This document shows, one piece after another, positions 23,498 through 36,070 of a stretch of 64,000 nt of DNA; position 1 is the first letter of the stretch; every line of letters begins with the position of its first letter. The notes beneath the pieces are model-generated. The model saw only the letters and a program-made list of their open reading frames with translations. It did not search any database and was not told the DNA's origin. The stretch is from Parasponia andersonii (Eukaryota > Streptophyta > Magnoliopsida > Rosales > Cannabaceae). The translations under genes and the position numbers were made by a program. Location: the NCBI GenBank assembly GCA_002914805.1, contig JXTB01000091.1, forward strand, positions 618,253 through 682,252. Direction: 5' to 3'.

Positions 23498-26428
23498 ATG
23501 TCTAACTATGCGTTTTTGAACGATCAGCTTTCGAAGCGGACCTCTATTTTTGGTTTACGCTTATGGGTCGTGCTTGGAATTTGTGTTGGAGCAGCCATAG
23601 TTCTGGTTCTCTTCCTCATTTCGCTCTGGTTCACCTCAAGGCGGAACGGTTCTTCTTCTTCTTCGTCTTCTTCCAAAGCCAAGTCTCCTCAGAATCCAAC
23701 TATTCCTAATGTCTCTAAGGAGATCCAGGAAATCCGAATCGACCATTCTCGAAACCCAACTCACCCTCCGCCTCAGCCTCAGCCTCAACCTCAACCCGGC
23801 CCAAAGCTCCAAGTTCACAACCACTCCGACCCATTACTGGAATCGGACCCCTTGGCTAGAGCTCAGGCTTTGCTTTCTCAGCCAGAGGAAGGGAGCCCAG
23901 TTGCCGGGCGACATAGAATTCACATCGAGATTGGGAAGGACCATCGGATTTCGTACCCGGAGAGGGGTGGTGGGTCCTCGCATGGTAGTGGCGAGGCTCG
24001 GTCCGGCGACCAGACTGTTATTGCTGTACCGGAGGTTTCGCATTTGGGATGGGGCCATTGGTACACTCTCAGAGAGCTTGAAGTGTCTACCAATGGGTTT
24101 GCTGACGAGAATGTAATCGGCGAAGGTGGGTACGGAATTGTGTACAGTGGTATCATGGAGGACAACACTCAGGTTGCTGTAAAGAATTTGCTTAATAACA
24201 GGTATGTTTTAGAATGAATCCTTCCCCTACTTTTGTTATCTACTTTTGATTGTTCGAGGTCTTTGTTTCAAGGCCAATATCGTGTCTATCGAGTTATGGG
24301 AATTGTTGGACACTCGTTGCATGAACTTACAGAATTTATTTCATTGTCGTGAATTTGAGAACTAAAAAGCTTTACGAAACATGCGTATTTGTACTACTAG
24401 TGCATTAGCTTCTACTGGGGTATTAGATCAGAGATTAATGAGTTGGTTGTTTGGGTTTAGGGGACAAGCTGAGAAGGAGTTCAAGGTCGAAGTTGAAGCA
24501 ATTGGTCGAGTTCGGCACAAGAATTTAGTGAGGTTGCTGGGTTATTGCGCGGAAGGAGCTCATCGGTAAGTTAATACTAATTAGTAAAATCTTGGGTCGA
24601 TTTGATCATTGATCTTTGTGTATTCGTCTTCTCTTGATGCTTGGTTAATTATATAACCGCCATTTCGTCTTAGAGTAGATAGGAAGCTTCTTTTCTAACA
24701 TTGATTTTTCTTATAAATATCCGTTTTTGCAGGATGCTTGTTTATGAGTACGTTGACAATGGAAACTTAGAACAATGGCTCCATGGAGATGTTGGGCCTT
24801 GCAGCCCTCTTACATGGGAGATTCGAATGAATATAATTCTTGGGACTGCAAAAGGGTATTTGTTGAATCAATTGACAGCTGGCTTATGAACATTTTATCT
24901 AATTCTTTCTTGATTCTATGTTGTTTATAGCAACTGAAAACTTAATCAAATTATAGGTTGACGTACTTGCATGAGGGGCTTGAGCCCAAAGTTGTGCACC
25001 GTGATATCAAGTCGAGCAACATCTTACTTGACAGGCAGTGGAATCCTAAAGTGTCCGACTTTGGCCTTGCGAAGCTTCTGGGCTCTGAGAGAAGTTATGT
25101 TACAACTCGTGTTATGGGAACCTTTGGGTTAGTTGGACCGCGCTATATTGTCCTGTTTTAAATTTCAGAGATTTAGATTTTGCAATATTAGATTAACTTT
25201 CGGGTTTTGTTTCTGTAGGTATGTAGCTCCAGAGTATGCCAGCACTGGGATGTTGAATGAAAGAAGCGATGTATATAGTTTTGGGATTCTCCTCATGGAG
25301 ATAATTACTGGGAGAAACCCGGTGGACTATAGCCGGCCTCCAGGGGAGGTTTGGGTTTATTACCTGAGACTACTTGTTGACATTGTCTTACTAGCAGTTG
25401 AACATAGTTTGTCAACAATCTACCTTCCCTTTTTCTTTAATATTTAATTAGTCAATTAAATTTTCAGGTCAACCTTGTTGAGTGGCTTAAAACAATGGTT
25501 ACGAATCGGAATGCAGAGGGAGTTGTAGATCCTAGACTGCCGGAGAAGCCTTCTTCAAGGGCACTAAAGCGTGCTCTTCTTGTAGCTTTACGCTGTGTGG
25601 ACCCTAATGCTCAGAAGAGGCCAAAAATGGGTCATGTTATACATATGCTTGAAGCTGATGAATTCCCCTTCCGAGATGTAAGCACACATTACACTTTTTC
25701 TCCTAAATACTGTCACCCATTTCATTTGAGTATATATTGGCTCAAGCTATACCATATCCTTAATTACAATCTATTTTGAATCGTCGATATTTTTCAAGGA
25801 CTTGCAAATCGCAACCACCAATGGTATTTGTCTGCCATTTAACACTTTTGATTGACTAACATAACCCTTTCATATGGGATCAAGGATGGACAAAGTACTT
25901 GAAAATTCATAATAGCTATGGTCTGATGCTTAATGGCATGTATTGACCTGGATGTTTTTGTTGTCAGACAGCAGTCACCGTGTTGACTTGAATGAGTTGC
26001 TACACATGCATTGAGCTTATGTTGTATTTCCTCTATGCTAACCTTCTTTCGAAACATGACCAATATGAAGTCTCCTGTATTTTGAGTTTTCTGGTCCATG
26101 TTGGTCTTTACTGGAAGAGGGACTCATCGTTCCCAAAATTGTTTTTCTGAGTAATAAATCTGGTAACTAACTTGAAATGCAGATGAATATATGTAATGCG
26201 AGTATGCTCTGTAGAAAAACATGTATGGATCTCCATCTTTCATCAGGCTTATCTTTCTGCAAATAATTGCAGGACCGCAGAACTGGACGAGAACAAGGAC
26301 GCCCACAGCGCAATGGTATGATGGTGGAGAAGCATGTGAGTGAATCGGGTGATAGCAGTGGATATGAAAGTAGTGTCCAAACTAAAACAGCATGGGGGAG
26401 AAAGCAACAACCTGAAGAAGAGCATTAG
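23498..26428 (+). CDS. Receptor-like protein kinase of the At1g01540/At4g01330/At4g02630 type, 532 aa
   Basis: Seven exons join in frame: 23498-24201, 24461-24565, 24733-24855, 24957-25127, 25219-25348, 25468-25677 and 26273-26428 (stop TAG); every junction is GT-AG. A short N-terminus precedes one membrane span (about residues 18-46, [20 protein letters not shown]), with no sizeable ectodomain. The cytosolic linker has a Ser run (52-59) and a Pro-Gln repeat (91-100). Kinase motifs are complete: GEGGYG (208-213), VAVK (K229), Glu247, HRDIKSSN (D327), DFG (345-347) and APE (371-373). The motifs predict an active Ser/Thr kinase at a membrane, probably the plasma membrane. Ligand and role are not shown. 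The N-terminal wording ([15 protein letters not shown]) ties it to this small clade of RLKs. Confidence 0.93.
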
Positions 26429-27712
26429 CCTCGATGAATTTCATGCATCAGGTGAATCAGTACTCTTGATTTTGCGTACTCCTGATTTTGCATGTTGGCT
26501 TTTATTCAGTGATGGCTTATGCAAGATGCTTCGTCACTTCTGTATATCCGATTTATGTTTACACTCACTTTGCACTTTTACATTTTATGTAGCATTTTGT
26601 TCCATCTTCATTTTTGTGTATGTAATTAAGTATTCCGTGTATTCTTTTTTGCTGCCTTGTGGACTGACTAGATTTTGTAGATGAAATAGATGACCTTCAT
26701 TTTATTCATATCAATGTCTCACCATTATGAAATTGGTAAAATAAAGCCTTCCACATGTTTGAAAACTCATTGAAACAAATTCTGTTTCCAGCTACCTGTT
26801 CAAACCATATAATATTTTGAAGCTATAAACGATGGTATATTCTTCATTTCCTACACTTTCTGAATCCCAAACCTGAAGTTTAGGGTTGAGATTCACCATA
26901 AAAGTCTGCATGAATAATTTGACTACATACATGTTTGTTTAGTCAGTCTAACAAAACAGTTGCTCTCTCTCTCCCGGGTGTCTATTTTTCCTTTGTCAAC
27001 TATTTCGTGCTCAGGGTTGACAATCCAAAATGACTAAGGGGAAAATACCATATGGGAAAAGGGTACAGCCCTCGTTTTCTTTTTGGATGAAATTGGTGCT
27101 TCCTTCACCAACCCTTAAGGCCTTAATCTGACTAGATATGCATATATTTTTGCGCTCATTTGTAACTGGTAGACAAATTATAATATGATTATTTGTTTTA
27201 TCTTTCTATCGCCGACAAAACAACAAAATCCATACTGTTAAATAAGATATTTGTCACTAACAGCGGAGGAAAAGGGGGAGGTCAAGACTCGACTAGCTCT
27301 TGTTCCGCATAGTCCACAAAGGCAGCATCGTTTTAGTATCAAAATGTCTAAACAGTAGTATTACCTTTCATTAAAGACGGTGTATTCAGACAACTTTTAG
27401 TGCCAGGTTAGGTGAGATGATTAGAAAAACTAGAGTGGAAACAATACTTGGGTCCTACATATTCACAAGAACACTACTGTTGAGTTCCACCTTAGGTCTT
27501 TTAATGGTGTAGCCTTGTTCATGACAGAAGAAGAATCCTTGAAAGCAAAGGGTGTGTATAGCATAGAAAAGGGTTAAATCTTTGGACCCCTGCAATTACG
27601 GCTTTGCTGCTTTTTTAAGAAAAGTTATTTTGGGAACTTACTCTTTGTGCTTTCCTCTTTCGGCTTTTGTTGTCTTTGTTAAGATCACATCTTCAGTTGT
27701 CTTGTTCCTGTA
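26429..27712. other. Intergenic, kinase 3' flank
   Basis: Presumed 3' UTR and intergenic DNA. A short CT run lies near 26960. No other gene was recognised. Confidence 0.5.
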
Positions 27713-28091
27713 AATTACAGAATTAATTAACGATAATCGATAAAAGAATGAAAAATAAGAATACATAGATTTAAGTGAAAATTTCTAATCGGAAAAAATT
27801 ATTGACGGAGAAGAAAATTTCACTATATTGAAAATAAGGTACAAGAGATTGAGTTTTACACAGCCAAGTCAAGATATATAGAATTCTCAAAACCTTAAAA
27901 TACATACGTATATGGACAAAAAAAATTGTACGAAAAAAGAAAAATGACCCTCGAAGATTTCGGCTCGATCTCTCCGTTTCCACCATAGATCTCAAATTTT
28001 CTCTTAATTATAAATAATATCACATATGTCACACCATGAAGATTTCAAACTAGACAAATAAAATTTGGGTCACGAACTCTAATAATCTCCA
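27713..28091 (-). repeat. Copia LTR, left (3' LTR)
   Basis: Matches 32159-32542, e.g. TAAAAGAATGAAAAATAAGA, AAAATACATACGTATAT and CCATAGATCTCAAATTTTCT. Element-strand ends are TGGAGA... and, degenerate, ...CTGTAA. Confidence 0.85.
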
Positions 28092-28134
28092 CTTTGATAA
28101 GAATTCTAATTAAGGAATAACTCCAATATTTGAC

Positions 28135-28155
28135 TATATATATATATATATATAT
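28135..28155. repeat. (TA)n microsatellite
   Basis: A short TA run inside the copia element, just inside its 3' LTR. Confidence 0.9.
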
Positions 28156-28186
28156 TCTCCACCTCTTCAAAAAAAAAAGCAAAAAT

Positions 28187-29485
28187 TCAGCAAGTAACAC
28201 CAACCAAGTTTAAATAATGCTTAAACTTATCTCCAAGAAGTGTCTTGGTCATCATATCGGCAAGATTATCATGAGTATTAACTTTGCTTACAATTATATC
28301 ACCTCGAGCAATAATATCACGGACAAAATGATACTGCACATCAATGTGTTTGGTTCTCTCATGAAACATCTAATCTTTTGTGAGAAAAATAGTACTCTGA
28401 TTGTCACAGAAGACTGTGGTCATCTGTAAGTCTTCATTGAGTTCACTAAATAGTCCATTCAACCAAATAGTTTCTTTATGCGCTTTAGTAATAGCCATGT
28501 ATTCAGCCTCAGTAGTAGACAATGCAATTGTAGTCTGTAAAGTAGCTTTCCAACTGATAGCATAGCCAACAATGATGAAAACATTCCCAGTAAGAGATCT
28601 TCTCTTATCAAGGTTTCCAACAAAATCAGAATCAACATATCCAATGACTCCACTTCTAATTCTCCCAAATTACAAATAAGCATCAGTAGAGCCACATAAG
28701 TATTTGAAAATCTACTGAACTACTTTTCAATGTCCTTTACTAGGATTCGTCATATATCTACTAACAATGTTGACTGCATATAGCAAATCTAGACAAGAAC
28801 AAACCATAGGATACATGAGATATCCCATTATACTAGAATATAGAACTCGAGACATATAATCAATCTCATCATCTGATTGTGGAGATAATAAAAGTTTGAA
28901 ATGAGCTCCTAATGGAGTGGTAACAGCTTTAGCATTCTGCATATTAAATCTGTATAAAACTTTCTCAATGTATCCTTTTTGATTTAGGTAGAATTTACTT
29001 GTCTTTCTATCTCTCAGAATCTCCACTCCAAGTATTTTCTTTGCTGCTCCCAAATCCTTCATCTCAAACTCCTTACTAAGTTGGTTTTTGACCTTTCTAA
29101 TCTCTTCTTTATCCTTAGCTGCTACCAATATGTCATCGACGTATAAGAGTAGATACACAAAAGACTCATCAGTAGTCTTCTTAAAGTAGACACAACCGTC
29201 ATAGCTACTTCTCTTGAAATAATGAGTGGTCATAAATGAATCAAATCTCTTATACCACTCTCTGGGTGACTGTTTCAGGCCATATAGAGACTTCTTCAAA
29301 AAGCACATATAGTCTTTTTTTTCTGAGTCTACAAAACCCTCTAGCTGTTCCATGTAGATGTCTTCTTCAAGTTCTCCATATAAGAATGTTGTCTTTATAT
29401 TTGATTGTTCAAGCTGAAGATCATGCATATCCACAATGCCAAGTAAAGCTCGAATTGAACTATGCTTTATAACTGAAGAATACAC
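28187..29485 (-). pseudogene. Copia reverse transcriptase and RNase H
   Basis: 28727-29485 is the largest intact piece. It holds DMHDLQLEQSNIKTTFLYGE, KKSLYGLKQSPREWYKRFD and the catalytic box LLLYVDDILVA, and is followed by KDLGAAKKILGVEI. The RNase H continues in other frames (28459-28695) and ends with [18 protein letters not shown] and [11 protein letters not shown] (28187-28369). Several frame changes separate the pieces. Confidence 0.9.
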
Positions 29486-30158
29486 ATCTGTAAAGTCTTC
29501 GCCTGGAACCTGATTGTAGCCCTTTGCAACTAGTCTTGCCTTATACTAGGTTTCTTCAATTTTTAGTGTTCCTTCTTTCCTTTTGTAGACTCATTTGCAG
29601 CGAATAACTTTCTTATCTTTAGGCAGTTTAACCAAGTTCTATGTGTCATTCTTATAAAGTGATTCCATCTCCTCTTGCATGGCAATTATCCATTTACTAA
29701 AGTCATCACAACTAACTGCCTCTTTATAGGTAGAAAATTCTTCACTGAAATCATTTCTTTCAGTCACATTCAAAGCATAGGCAACTAGATCGGCCTCAGC
29801 ATATCTCTGTGGAGGTCTGATGTCTCTTCTAAGTCTGTCCTTAGCAATAGAACATTGTGGTGATACTAGTGGTAGAGATGGTGATAAAGAGGAACCTTAT
29901 TGATATATAGACGCTAGTGTAGAGTCTAACCAATCTCAAACTCTGTCTGAGTGTTAGATTTCTGTTGATGTTTACTACTAGAATCTCTAATAGGTAAATC
30001 ATGAAGCATAGTATATTCATCAAAGATAACATCTCTACTCATTATAATCTTCTAGGTTTCTGGACAATATATTTAACACCGGCCTTATAGCCTAGAAAAA
30101 TACACTTTCTAAATCTTGGTTCCAACTTTCTATTATCAATATGAGCATAGGCGGGACA

Positions 30159-30800
30159 TCAAAAAAAATTTTTTTGTTCAGAATAATTAGTAGGAGTACT
30201 ATACCAGAACTCTTCTGGAGTCTTTTTCTCAATAACAGTTAAAGGAGATCGATTAATCAGAATACAGGTTGTCGAAGCAGCTTCTGCCCAAAAAGACTTT
30301 GGTAAACGAAAATTAGGGAGCATACAATGTACTCTCTCCATCAAAGTCCTATTCATATGCTCTACCACACCGTTTTGTTATAGAGTACAACGAACTGTTA
30401 AGTACCTCACGATTCCTTCTGACTTATAAAAAATATTAAACTCATCTAAACAAAACTCCAAACCATTATCAGTGTAAAAATGTTTAATCTGTTTTCCTGT
30501 CTGCTTCTCAATCATAGTCTTCCACTCTTTAAATATAGGTAACACATCATTCTTTTGCTTCAGAAAGAATACCCAAAGAATTCTAGAGAAATCATCGATG
30601 ATCATCAACAAATATCTGGCACCTCGTTTAGAAGGTACTCTAGATGGTCCCTCAAGATCAGAATGTATATAATCAAGTGTTCCTATTGTATTGTTGATAC
30701 CTTTTGAAAATTTGACTCTCTTCTACTTCCCAAAAATGTAGTATTCACAGAACTTCAGTTTACTAGTACTCTGCCTATAAGTCATTTTTTACTCAATTCA
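30159..30800 (-). pseudogene. Copia integrase
   Basis: 30378-30611 carries the first two catalytic acids in MLMIIDDFSRILWVFF and HFYTDNGLEF. 30159-30368 carries the third in VEHMNRTLMERVHCML, followed by FWAEAASTTCILINRSP. A stop codon (TAA where relatives have Gln) at about 30378-30380 separates the halves. Confidence 0.88.
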
Positions 30801-32118
30801 GCCATGTCATTCTCATTCATATGCCCAAAACGCATATGCCAAAGTCTAGTGACTTCATCATCTGACAACGAAGGAATAGAGACAGTTGCTTCACTGGTAA
30901 CTGTAGAACCCAACAAGACATATAATTCAGTAAATCTTTTTTGGCCCTTCGTCACAACAAGAGCTCCTCTAGATATCTTTAGAACTCCACCTTCACCAGT
31001 GTACTTGTACCCTTTTGAATCAAGAGTACTCAAAGAGATCAGATTTCTCTTTAAATTTGGAACATGTCCCACACCACTGAGAGTTCTTATAACTCCATCA
31101 AATATCTTAATTTTGACTGTTCCAATACCAGCAACTTTACAAGGCGCATTATTTCCCATCAACACAACACCTTTGGATATCGTTTCATATGTTGTAACCA
31201 ATCTCTCTTAGGACATATATGAAACGTACAACCTGAATCAAGAATCCAGTCATTATATGGTTTAGAGTCGCCATCAGAAATAATTAAGAGTTCTCCATCA
31301 CTGATATCATTTTCAGCAACACTAGCTTCATGGGTATTTTTAGTTTGTTTTCTCTTCTGATTACGAGCAGCCTTCTTATTCTTGTTCTGAAGCTCATAGC
31401 ATTCAGATTTGATATGGCCTTTTTCCTTACAATAGTTGCAAGTTTTATTTTTATTTCTAGATTTTGATCTGCCTCTATTATCACTCCCAGAATTCTTCTC
31501 TTGTGTTCTCTCTCTAGCAATGAAACCCCATGTCTGAGTCTCAATCCATATAACAATCTGATCCATGTTTTCCTTAGAGAGCAAAGAATCATAAACCACA
31601 CTCAGAGTAAGAGATTCACGACTATACAAAATAATGTCCCAGAAAGACAAATATAAAGAGGGCAACAAACATAGTAAAATCAGCGCTAAATCCTCAGACT
31701 CGTATTTTACCTCCAAAGCTTCCAGATTAGAAACAATTTCCTTAAAGACGTTTATGTGCTCTTCTAAAGACGTATCTTCTGTTATACGATGAGAATATAG
31801 TCATTGCTTCTGATGAAGCTTGTTGGTCAGACTCTTAGTTATGCATAGTTGCTCTAATTTTAACCGCAAAGCGACGACAATTTTCTCCGTCAGAATGTCC
31901 TATAATATTTGATTCGACAAATACAGTTGAATTTGAGATATGACTTTTTGATCCCTACGTTGCTTTTCCTCTATTGATAACGATGATGGCATCGTATTGA
32001 TCCCTAATAGTATATCATCCAAATCCAACTGCGTGAGCACAACCTACATCTTAACCTGTCATAATGAAAATCTGGTACTACAATCCAAAAGCGGAATATC
32101 ATACTTCATGGTTGCCAT
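30782..32118 (-). pseudogene. Copia gag and protease
   Basis: Gag starts near 32118 (MATMKYDIPLLD). It ends with the zinc knuckle CNYCKEKGHIKSEC (about 31386-31430), so it would package element RNA. The protease active site is DWILDSGCTFHICPKRDW (about 31207-31260) with the catalytic Asp kept. The gag-pre-integrase region follows (LWHMRFGHMNENDMAELSKK near 30790-30850). At least one stop and frame change interrupt gag near 31800. Confidence 0.88.
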
Positions 32119-32143
32119 TATCGTAATTAAACCTGGATTAAAT

Positions 32144-32155
32144 ACTCTGATACCA
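32144..32155 (-). promoter_or_regulatory. Copia primer-binding site
   Basis: ACTCTGATACCA on the plus strand, i.e. TGGTATCAGAGT in element orientation, three bases from the LTR. Confidence 0.85.
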
Positions 32156-32158
32156 GCT

Positions 32159-32539
32159 TGTTAAGAATTAATGAACGATGATCAATAAAAGAATGAAAAA
32201 TAAGAACAAACATATTTAAGTAGAAAATCCTAACTGAGAAAAATCACTGGCAAAACAGGAAATTTCACTATGTCGAAAATAAGATATAAGAGGTTGAGTT
32301 TTACACAACCAAGCCAATATATATAGAATCCGCAAAATCCAATCCTAAAATACATACGTATATAGACAAAAAAAATTGTACAAAAAAATAAGAACGACCC
32401 TTGAAGATTTCAGCCTAATCCCTCTGCTTCTACCATAGATCTCAAATTTTCTCTTAATTATAAAAAATACTACATATCGCACCGCGAAAATTTCGAGCTG
32501 GACTAATAGAATTTGGGTCAGAATTCTAACGGTTCCTAC

Positions 32540-32542
<3 letters not shown>
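32159..32542 (-). repeat. Copia LTR, right (5' LTR)
   Basis: Plus-strand ends are TGTTAAG... and ...CCTACCCA, i.e. TG...CA termini. Confidence 0.85.

Positions 32543-32591
<49 letters not shown>
32543..32591. repeat. (TA)n microsatellite
   Basis: A TA run between the copia LTR and the MITE. Confidence 0.95.
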
Positions 32592-32593
<2 letters not shown>

Positions 32594-32828
32594 TTGCCAA
32601 TCTAATAGGTATTTTTTTCTTTACCTATGAGTATGTATTTTTTTTTTAGCTGTTGGATTACCATTAGATGGTGATCCAATGGCTATAATAAAATGTATGA
32701 AAAGACGTGCATCATTAATGCTTTCTTTCTCTTATTTTTTATAATAAAAAAATATGCATGCTAAATTTTCATTGATTAAATTGATACCTATGCATAGATA
32801 AAAAAAAAAGATCTACTGAATTTGTGTG

Positions 32829-32830
<2 letters not shown>
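32592..32830 (+). mobile_element. TA-tract MITE, copy 2
   Basis: 239 bp, bounded by TA runs on both sides. Ends are inverted repeats: GGTTGCCAATCTAATAGGTA at the left; AGCACACAAATTCAGTAGAT is the reverse complement of the right. The internal segment ACCATTAGATGGTGATCC is itself palindromic and is shared with the copy at 59477. Non-coding. Confidence 0.8.

Positions 32831-32882
<52 letters not shown>
32831..32882. repeat. (TA)n microsatellite
   Basis: An uninterrupted TA run after the MITE. The Tyr/Ile run in the ORF that starts at 32822 is an artefact of it. Confidence 0.95.
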
Positions 32883-32884
<2 letters not shown>

Positions 32885-33772
32885 CTTGCTGGCTTTGAAT
32901 TTTTGGGCCGTTGCAAATCTCGACTGAATGCCAAATTTCTCAACCGTGTATTACGTATATTTTATGTTGATTTTCACAATTGCTGGAGATTCTTTCAGTG
33001 CAAGAAAAGGTGGGTTTCCACCACATTGAGCTCATGTTCTGGGAAACAGGGGCCTTTTCTTTTTCTAGTTACGATAATGGAAAATAAATTTCAAAAAAAA
33101 AAAAAACGAGAAAAAGGGATATGTACCATAACGGCCCTACATGGAGAAAGGCGCGAAACTCGTTAAAATAATATAAATAAATGATGAGTCGTTTAAATTT
33201 TGAACGACACGTCGTATGAATTTTGTAACCTATTTTCATTTCATTCCATTATAACTACGTTTTATTTCATTTGTTTTATTATGAATTAAACTTATGAGGA
33301 ATTAAAATAAACAAAATTATCCTTTAAAATTTTTTATCAGAACTAGAATAGATTAATATTTATGGAATTATACTGAAAAACAATTAAAATTAAACAATCT
33401 TAGCAGGTAAAAAACAGGTTATCCAATAAATGTATTAAATGATCTTCTCTATATTTATATAGATAGACATCAAATACAATGATATGATTTGTTAGTATAA
33501 GTGTTTGAGTCATTATACCCATTTGATTACAATCAAACGATCTAAACTTATTATATCCTCCGTCAGTAAATGTTACAATACCCACCAAAGAAAATACCTA
33601 ATATTGAAAAGAGATATGTTTCGTCCATTCTGTAAAATAAACACGCGTTGTTTAAATGTGAGGATGAAAACAACATGTAATGATTAGTCCTGGTCAAGAG
33701 AAGAAAACTTGCGCCGCACCAAAGAAAAAAAAAATCCCAAAACAAATATTTCAAGTACTGATCAATTGTTTA
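32883..33772. other. Intergenic
   Basis: No gene or clear repeat recognised. Confidence 0.45.
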
Positions 33773-34046
33773 TTAAAAAATTACTGATCAAATTAAACTG
33801 ATCGCGGTTTATGAATCGATGGAACAAAAAACATGTTTCTAGAAAAACACCATATATATGGCCGTACCGGATTTGAAAACGACTTAAAACATGACACAGG
33901 TTAATTAACTAACAATGGTTTGAAAATGCAAAATTATTTTTGAGGTGAGCTTTTCCCCAAGTAATTATCTCTGCGTACATTTCGTATACATGCAGAAATA
34001 ACATGTTCACGTAGATAAGAAAATATAATTTAGCAAACATAATATA
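33773..34046 (+). repeat. ~270-bp direct repeat flanking the MULE, left copy
   Basis: Nearly identical to 38047-38318, in the same orientation. Shared words include CATGTTTCTAGAAAAACACC, TATATGGCCGTACCGGAT and AACATGTTCACGTAGATAAG. It ends one or two bases before the left terminal inverted repeat. Confidence 0.9.
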
Positions 34047-34999
34047 CTTTGTCCCATAAATTCCAAACTTATATATTAACAGTCCCCAAATTTTTAATAT
34101 GTTTCAAAATTAGTCCAAAACTAAACTTCTATTAATTTTCGAATGAAACTTATCACAAAAAGAATGAACAAAGGGTGCAATAGTCATTTCATTTTTTAGA
34201 ATTAAAAATTTATCTTTTTATACGATGTATCATAGTCTACACTTCCCAATTCTCACCCCCAGCTACCACAAGTTTTTACTAGATAGGAAAACCCATGTAC
34301 AGCTGCTAAAAGCCCCACTTAAAGGAATCAAAACATTCTTTCTTTGCAAAAAAAACATTCTTTTCCTGTGAAAAGGAGGAGTGAAAGTCTAGTTTGGACC
34401 CTAAAATTCGATTTCAGCCTTCATATGGATGGACGAGCTTTCTTCTTTTCTTTTCTTTTTTCTTTAATTAAAAAAACAGAGCTTTCTTCTTTTCTATTGC
34501 TAATGGATTGGAAAAAAATGTTCGTTTTATATAAATTATTTACAAATAGTTTCAGTATTGTTTGAAATTGGTATTGCCATTTGTCTTTTTCTTATACTTT
34601 TTCTAGTTGTTGTCATTTTGTGTAATAAATAATGCATTTAAAGTATTTATATTTTTGTTGACTATGCAATTAGTTTTAGGCAGTTGGTTGGCTGGTTATT
34701 GAAGTTAATGATTGGATGCACAGGATCACCTTAGAAAATTTATATTGAAGGTCCACTATAGTGGAGAGTTCGTGAGTACACATAATAGATTGGCATATAC
34801 TAGAGAGAAAGTCTATTACATGGATTGAATTCTATTAGCAAGGAGATCAGGTATGATGTCGAAACTTCATGTTATTATCACATTAGTAGAAAACCATTAA
34901 AAGAAGATAACTTGATAGTATTGTGGAATGATGAGATAATTAATAACAAAATGCTTTGCAAACCTACCTGACTGTTGTGAGATTTCTATATATTTTACC

Positions 35000-36070
35000 A
35001 GTGAAGAGTTAAAGTTACGTGAGAAAGATGAGCAAGATAAACAGTTGGATAAAGATATTGATTTATAAGACAAAAGCTATCAAGATATTGAATTTGAGCA
35101 AAGTGACGATGATTTGGATTTTGAACAAAATATTGTTCCTACTGTAGAGTTTGCTTCTAACAATATCGAAGAGATCGAAGATCCTAGTCTATTAGATTTT
35201 GATGATGATTTTGCTTTGTCTGATGAGAATATGAGAAAAAATCCTTCTGATGAGGATTATGACAATGAGAATGGAGAGGAAGATGAATATGAAATTACTG
35301 CTACATCAAACAAAATAAAGGAACCATGGGGTAAAGTTCAACTAAATAAAAAAAATGCCCCATTTTCCTACATTTAAAGCTGAAATAGATATGACCAACC
35401 CAGTTTCAAGCTTGGTCAAATATTTACCGATGCCAACACATTACTTTTGTGCAAAACATTTGTTAAATAATTTTAAGACACATTTTAAAGGTCAAAGTCT
35501 AAAGGATAAGATGATGGGTATTGCAAAAGTTACCACTATAGCTAGATTCATCTCTCACATGGAGGCGATAAGAAATGAGGATGAAAATGTATTTGATTGG
35601 CTCATTATGAAACTTATTCACAATAAAGTAGGTCTTATTTTAGAGATACTAACAAGTATGATATTTTGATAAACAATCTTTGTGAAGCTTCTAATAGGAT
35701 ACACGTCATTCTAGCTACAAGGGAGAGGCCCGTTTTGGGCCTATTAGAAAGACTCTGAATGTTGTTCATGATGAGGTGGACTCATAAAAGACGATTCATT
35801 GAAAAGTAGCATAACGATCTTGGGCCAAAGATTTTCTCTATTATAGAAACCAATAAGTATGATAGTGGGTTTTCTATAACATATCGGACGGGGCAACAAA
35901 GATATCAAGTCAGTCATGCGCCACTTTGATGTTAACTCGACAACAAAATCATGCTCGTGTAGGAAACGAGACTTAACTGGTATTCTATGTGAGCATGGAG
36001 TTGTTACTATACTACATAAAAGGGAAAACCCAATTAATTATGTGAATGATTGCTATAAGAAAGAGGCTTA
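35000..36070 (+). pseudogene. MULE (MuDR-type) transposase remnant
   Basis: Pieces in family order: an acidic N-terminal region (about 35000-35340, with LREKDEQDKQ and DEDYDNENGEEDEYE); then THYFCAKHLLNNFKTHFKGQ and FISHMEAIRNEDENVFDWL (35430-35610); then LCEASNRI (about 35680); and the SWIM zinc finger SCSCRKRDLTGILCEHGVV (35949-36005) followed by NPINYVNDCYKKEA. The expected catalytic centre between the acidic region and THYFCAKHL is missing, and stops and frameshifts occur throughout. The family excises and reinserts the element; this copy cannot. Confidence 0.82.

Larger units (their letters stand above)
27713..32542 (-). mobile_element. Ty1/copia LTR retrotransposon (Tork/TNT1-like), inactivated
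   Basis: About 4.8 kb, read on the minus strand, with LTRs at 27713-28091 and 32159-32542. Order on the minus strand is gag, protease, integrase, RT, RNase H, which is the copia order. The primer site next to the upstream LTR is TGGTATCAGAGT (32144-32155), complementary to initiator Met tRNA. Coding domains are recognisable but interrupted by stops and frameshifts. No clear target duplication was found; the right LTR runs into a (TA)n tract and the left end is ragged. Confidence 0.93.

Noticed and set aside
26340..26684. 114-aa ORF after the kinase
   Set aside because: Starts inside the last kinase exon in another frame; the exon reading continues the kinase C-terminus in frame.
32822..33166. 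ORF with a Tyr/Ile run
   Set aside because: The reading is made by the (TA)n tract and then random sequence; no family resemblance.
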